Of a DNA stretch of 64,000 nt, positions 59,703-64,000 are shown in pieces. The position numbers were made by a program, and so were the translations under genes. The notes beneath the pieces were generated by a model that worked only from the letters and a program-made list of their open reading frames with translations, was not told the DNA's origin and searched no databases. How positions within the stretch are numbered: position 1 is the stretch's first letter; each line of letters begins with the position of its first letter. Source of the stretch: Hydractinia symbiolongicarpus. Taxonomy: Eukaryota > Cnidaria > Hydrozoa > Anthoathecata > Hydractiniidae. The stretch is from NCBI RefSeq assembly GCF_029227915.1, contig NC_079875.1, positions 3,162,001 through 3,226,000 on the forward strand, read 5' to 3'.

Positions 59703-60603
59703 CAACGATGTTCCAATGACTTACAACGATGTTCCAATGACTTACAATGATTTTCCAATGACTTACAATGATGTTCCAATGACTTACAACGATGTTCCAA
59801 TGACTTACAATGATGTTCCAATGACTTACAACCATGTTCCAATGACTTACAACCATGTTCCAATGACTTACAACGATGTTCCAATGACTTACAACGATGT
59901 TCCAATGACTTACAACGATGTTCCAATGACTTACAACGATGTTCCAATGACTTACAACGATGTTCCAATGACTTACAACGATGTTCCAATGACTTACAAC
60001 GATGTTCCAATGACTTACAACGATGTTCCAATGACTTACAACGATGTTCCAATGACTTACAATGATGTTCCAATGACTTACAATGATGTTCCAATGACTT
60101 ACAATGATGTTCCAACGACTTACAATGATGTTCCAATGACTTACAACGATGTTCCAATGACTTACAACGATGTTCCAATGACTTACAACGATGTTCCAAT
60201 GACTTACAACGATGTTCCAATGACTTACAACCATGTTCCAATGACTTACAATGATGTTCCAATGACTTACAACCATGTTCCAATGACTTACAATGATGTT
60301 CCAACGACTCACAATGATGTTCCAATGACTTACAATGATGTTCCAATGACTTACAACCATGTTCCAATGACTTACAATGATGTTCCAATGACTTACAACG
60401 ATGTTCCAATGACTTACAATGATGTTCCAATGACTTACAACGATGTTCCAATGACTTACAACCATGTTCCAATGACTTACAACCATGTTCCAATGACTTA
60501 CAACCATGTTCCAATGACTTACGATGATGTTCCAATGACTTACAACCATGTTCCACTGACTTACAACCATGTTCCACTGACTTACAACCATGTTCCAATG
60601 AAA
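59703..60603. repeat. 21-bp minisatellite, about 43 units
   Basis: The unit ATGACTTACAACGATGTTCCA is repeated without phase loss. Variation is concentrated at one dinucleotide: AACGAT, AATGAT or AACCAT. Because 21 is a multiple of three and the unit has no stop in several frames, long ORFs appear on both strands: (MTYNDVP)n at 59716-60606 (+), and WN/VSH-type and KSLEH-type repeats at 59686-60663 and 59702-60598 (-). No signal, splice or promoter evidence makes any of them a gene. Confidence 0.95.
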
Positions 60604-61868
60604 TAGACCGCCCGGGTTAATCTTAAAAATTTGGCAAGTTTTCCAAAATAGGCGCAAAAACACGGATCTCTCAATTTACTTAGAGGAATTCCTCTCCTGT
60701 TTTATACTTGTTTTGATTTGTTTCCAAAATATTAGCTGGGAAAGAAGCTTCGTCCCAGCCACCATCTTTTCTCCCGAATGTAAATAAATTGCTTTGCGGG
60801 AGAGGTTGTGGAGTCAACTCACAAGGTAATTTTGCTGGCTTAGTCGTGTCTGACGATTTGTGTTTTTTTGTGTTTTAATATAACATGTACTGAAAATGAG
60901 TAATGACTTGTTCTGCTACTTTCCTCACGAAAAAAGTTGTGGGCTTTCGGTTTAGTAAAAAGGTGTGCAAATGTGTAAAAAAAGTACAGAAATATCCTAA
61001 TAGACAGTGTTTGTTGTTTACATTTTGACTCGGCAAACGTCTTTGATTCTCTAGCACCCAGACTTAAAATTCACGCAACCTTGTCCCAAAGGCCTATAAA
61101 AATTTTTTGATATAAAGATGAAAGACGTCCATGACACGAAAAACAAATAAACTTGAAGCAATAAAAAAAGAAAGAAAGAAGAAACAACAACAACAACAAG
61201 TACGTATTTTATCCCCGATATTACAAGAACGCTACATTTCCTGCGATCGACGTTGAATGAAACAATAATAGCCAAACAATAAATAAGAATAATGACCAGC
61301 CTGGTTAGAATTTTCATATTCTCATAAAAAAGCCGTATCATAGAGAAGCCCTGGCCACACCACAAATTGACTCTGTAAATGAGCTCGTTGTTTCTTAGGA
61401 ATGCTGAAAAAATGAATGCTTTCTTTAGCGCTAAGACATTATATAATTATTCACAAAATTAAACTTAGTTATACTAGTTTACCTTCTTCTTTTATTCTAA
61501 GTTTCGTTTAAGGGGTTTTGTGGCAGAATGTTTTTTTGTAATCCTGGATCCGTCAAACTGGATTTAATCGGGGAGAAAAGAACAACAAAATGACGGCTTT
61601 CGATTAGTATGCTGTAAACACAAGTAGGTGGCTTGATATTTGTTTTTTCATTTCGAATTTTATTTAAATTTTTGCGGTACAACACGAGGTAATTATTTAT
61701 TATTATGTAAAGAAAGACCATTGCTAAAGCAAAATTTTTTTCAATTTTTAGCTCTGCACATAAGCCAGAAATTTGCCAAAAATTGGTTTCCTCCATTTTT
61801 TTCATGTTGCGTGATCTGTCAGAACAATTTAGGGCGGCAAAATAAAAGTCCATTACCAATCTAAAAAG
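60604..61868. other. Intergenic; no supported gene
   Basis: ORFs at 61051-61365 (-) and 61497-61859 (-) have no recognised motif. A GAAAGAAAGAAGAAACAACAAC simple repeat (22 bases) lies near 61171. Confidence 0.4.
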
Positions 61869-62075
61869 TGTCGCGTAGCCTATTCGTTATGGCGTTTGTT
61901 TAGTAATCACAAGGTCCGTGGTTCGGTGTACAGTGTGGGCATGTTTAGCCTGTGTCTTTATCGCATGTGTAAACACATGCCATGCAAGCCAAAATGCGAA
62001 GGAAATACCGAATTATACTCGATGTATACCTTCAGAACACATTGGTAAAAGTGTTTCCAATAAATAAATATTCAG
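61869..62075 (+). mobile_element. tRNA-derived SINE with AATAAATAAAT tail
   Basis: GTCGCGTAGCCTATTCGTTATGG gives an A-box-like TAGCC...GG; then TTTAGTAATCACAAGGTCCG and GGTTCGGTGTA, a degenerate B box, follow at normal tRNA spacing. A ~120-base body follows and ends in CCAATAAATAAATATT. It is a different family from the SINE at 29305. Confidence 0.6.
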
Positions 62076-62927
62076 AATAATAATTATAAAACCATATTAA
62101 ACAATACGTCAGAGAAGGACAACAATATTTTTGGCTAACTATTTCCTTACCGCGAAATAAGGTTTACTCAAAATTATTCACCACGGAGCCAAAACTAGAA
62201 GAACAAGGGTATGTCGAAAAATGTCTATTGATGTAAACACCTCTCGATGTTGTTTATGTTAAACCTATTTACGTACAAAATATGCACTGCAATATCACTG
62301 ATTCCATTACCTTCCTCACCCTATGACGTAAAATATGTTTCAATAAAAACTTCGAATGGTTTCAATTTCCAACGACATTCGTAGCTTCTATCAATTATTT
62401 ATTATTTTTAGCGAACTTAATTTTTTGTTTTTATTATAACTCTTCTTGGTAAGTAATACTAAAAAACGCTATGACGCTCACAAAGAGCTGAAAGGACCGC
62501 GCGAGAGTATATTTCTGATTATGTGTTCCTTTGAAAATCATAAACCGAGCCATTATAATTAACAAAACATAGACAAAACTATTCAAACTATAAAACTATT
62601 CAAATTACTTAAGTTTGTCTCGTTTCTACCCAATCAACGTCAAAAGCAATGATAACGATCAAACGTTGTATTAAAAAAGCTAAACAAAAAAAAATGAAAA
62701 TCCTTGAGTTTTATTTTTGAACAGCTTTTTTACACATTTGGATATACTGTATATACATTTACATGGTTTAACCTTTTCATTATTGAGAGACTCAACAACA
62801 TTTGGATATGATGGTGACAGAGATACTCTAGTCATTCGATATCACTTTTTAAGGAGCCTTCGCAGAGACATGCAAACATAATCATACAATAAGCATAAAA
62901 CTGTGTTAAAACTTCACATTACACAGC
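62076..62927. other. Upstream region of the GPCR gene
   Basis: AT-rich, no ORF, no clear core promoter. TATATACA near 62750 lies about 180 bases before the ATG and could serve as a TATA element, but this is weak. Confidence 0.35.
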
Positions 62928-63758
62928 ATGGAAAGCATAGCATTTTACATTGTGCAGTATATCTTGATTATAGTTGCAATTTTTACTAATTTACTTGGAA
63001 TTTACTGTTTGTACGCACAAAAACAAAGAAAGGACAATCAACGTATTTTTTTGTACGCACTTAGTTCATGCGAAACATTATTGGAGGTGACCTGGATTGT
63101 GATATGGGCCTTTGAAATAAAACCTCCAATGAAAATGATGAATCTAGCCCTTTCCGCGTCAATGGGATTCCGATTTACATTCTACTTGATAATGCTATCA
63201 ATTACATTAGATAGATTAATATGTGTTTTGCTTCATATAAAATATAACTATTACATCACAAATAAAGTTGTTCGTAGAGTAATGTATGGTTGTTACTTTG
63301 CTGGCCTGACACTCATAATAACGATATATCTTGGTAATCCTTTCGTATTATTTGTAGGGGTATCATACGCTCTCGTAGTTTGCGACGGTTTGGTGTTCTT
63401 AACATTTCTTTTTTCCTATGCTTGGATTGGATTAAAATTAAAGCGTCATCGAAATGACTTATCTCAAAATCAAAACAAAAGATCTCTAAGAAAGCAACAT
63501 GGCATTCCAGCTTTAATTATTATTTCGTATATTCCGTTATATCTCATACCAGATTTGTTGTTTCAGTTTAAATTTTCTGGAATTGAGAAATGGATTATTA
63601 CCATCCTCTGGAGCATTGCTTTTATCCTAGACCCTATCATATACACGTTTCTAGATCAACGAACCAGACATGTAGCATTGAACCTATTTAAGTGTTGCTC
63701 CTCCAAAATTAATACTACAGGTGTCTATTGTAATGCCAATTTAGATTCTAAAGTGTAA
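62928..63758 (+). CDS. Rhodopsin-like (class A) GPCR, single exon, intact
   Basis: 276 residues, first ATG of the frame, stop TAA. Seven hydrophobic segments: ~6-28, 38-62, 72-97, 117-137, 141-168, 192-214 and 222-243. Landmarks: N21 in TM1; DRLICV at 95-100 for the DRY box at the end of TM3; a basic third loop (KLKRHR, KRSLRKQ); DPIIY at 235-239 for NPxxY in TM7; CC at 256-257 in the tail as a possible palmitoylation site. The very short N-terminus has no signal peptide. The conserved TM3/loop-2 disulfide cysteines are not evident, and TM2 lacks the usual aspartate (SSCET). Such short intronless receptors are common in cnidarian lineage-specific expansions. It couples presumably to a G protein at the plasma membrane; the ligand is unknown. 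Confidence 0.85.
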   Translation: MESIAFYIVQYILIIVAIFTNLLGIYCLYAQKQRKDNQRIFLYALSSCETLLEVTWIVIWAFEIKPPMKMMNLALSASMGFRFTFYLIMLSITLDRLICVLLHIKYNYYITNKVVRRVMYGCYFAGLTLIITIYLGNPFVLFVGVSYALVVCDGLVFLTFLFSYAWIGLKLKRHRNDLSQNQNKRSLRKQHGIPALIIISYIPLYLIPDLLFQFKFSGIEKWIITILWSIAFILDPIIYTFLDQRTRHVALNLFKCCSSKINTTGVYCNANLDSKV

Positions 63759-64000
63759 TTCCTATTGAACGCAATCGGTCGTTTAACATGAAAGACTGCA
63801 AAAAGAGATTCTATCATTAATTTTGTTGTAACAGCAGCAGTAAAGAAGAGTTTGAAAATCTGATAGCTTAACGGCGAACTTCTTGTATAAGCGACCTATT
63901 TGATTGATTGAGTGGAAATAATGTGAATGTGAAATATATCTCCATATCTTACCATCTCTAATAATCCTAAACTAATGTAAATTAGAATGTAAAATCTGCA
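63759..64000. other. 3' flank of the GPCR gene
   Basis: No AATAAA close to the stop; the transcript end may lie beyond the window. Nothing else seen. Confidence 0.4.

Noticed and set aside
59686-60663. A 325-residue repetitive protein gene on the minus strand
   Set aside because: Three frames on two strands are equally open because the unit is 21 bp; nothing selects one frame.
1-64000. Bacterial-type systems (CRISPR array, operons, phage genes)
   Set aside because: Introns, satellites and animal gene families show a eukaryotic genome. The regular repeats are a satellite and a minisatellite without spacers, so they are not CRISPR.

Overview
The window looks like a piece of an AT-rich animal genome, most likely a cnidarian and probably a hydrozoan. 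Genes have canonical GT..AG introns, and there is one multi-exon TRAF-type signalling gene and two single-exon rhodopsin-like GPCR genes. Helitron, MITE, SINE and LINE remnants are frequent. The species cannot be fixed from sequence alone. I recall, unverified, that a centromeric satellite of about this monomer length (~370 bp) has been described in the hydrozoan Hydractinia.

Bases 1-24207 are one uninterrupted satellite array, open on the left edge, with a ~371-bp monomer (about 65 copies). It has nested higher-order structure: a 7440-bp (about 20-monomer) duplication, 2231-6990 against 9671-14430, almost identical; a ~2.2-kb higher-order unit repeated between about 16.6 and 22.9 kb; and a weaker 9-monomer similarity. 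A 406-bp dimeric foldback MITE with a TA target duplication sits in one monomer and was copied with the 7.44-kb block. Protein-like ORFs in this region are chance ORFs.

24.2-37 kb is gene-poor: an inverted satellite scrap, a minus-strand GPCR interrupted by a single stop codon, a tRNA-derived SINE, a Penelope-like hammerhead remnant and several old diverged repeats. 36.9-40.6 kb holds remnants of multi-copy, probably mobile genes: a small broken coding fragment, a frameshifted ZAD-like C4 zinc-finger gene, and, convergent with it, a broken RecQ-like helicase, separated by a cluster of short CATAATC repeats.

41.07-48.35 kb is a pair of ~2.6-kb Helitron-like elements of one family in opposite orientation around a 2.08-kb spacer. 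The right copy ends about 80 bp before the start codon of the main gene of the window: a seven-exon TRAF-like gene (48433-57435, +, predicted 611 aa; RING, TRAF-type zinc fingers, coiled coil, very divergent MATH-like end). Its introns carry a MITE, a LINE reverse-transcriptase scrap, a Helitron 3' end and a tRNA-like SINE scrap.

After it come a 402-bp MITE with TTAA target duplications, a 21-bp minisatellite of about 43 units (59.70-60.60 kb), a second SINE, and an intact single-exon GPCR gene (62928-63758, +). The intact genes suggest chemosensory or peptide reception (GPCR) and innate or TNF-receptor-type signalling (TRAF). They are not an operon, and there is no evidence that they act together.
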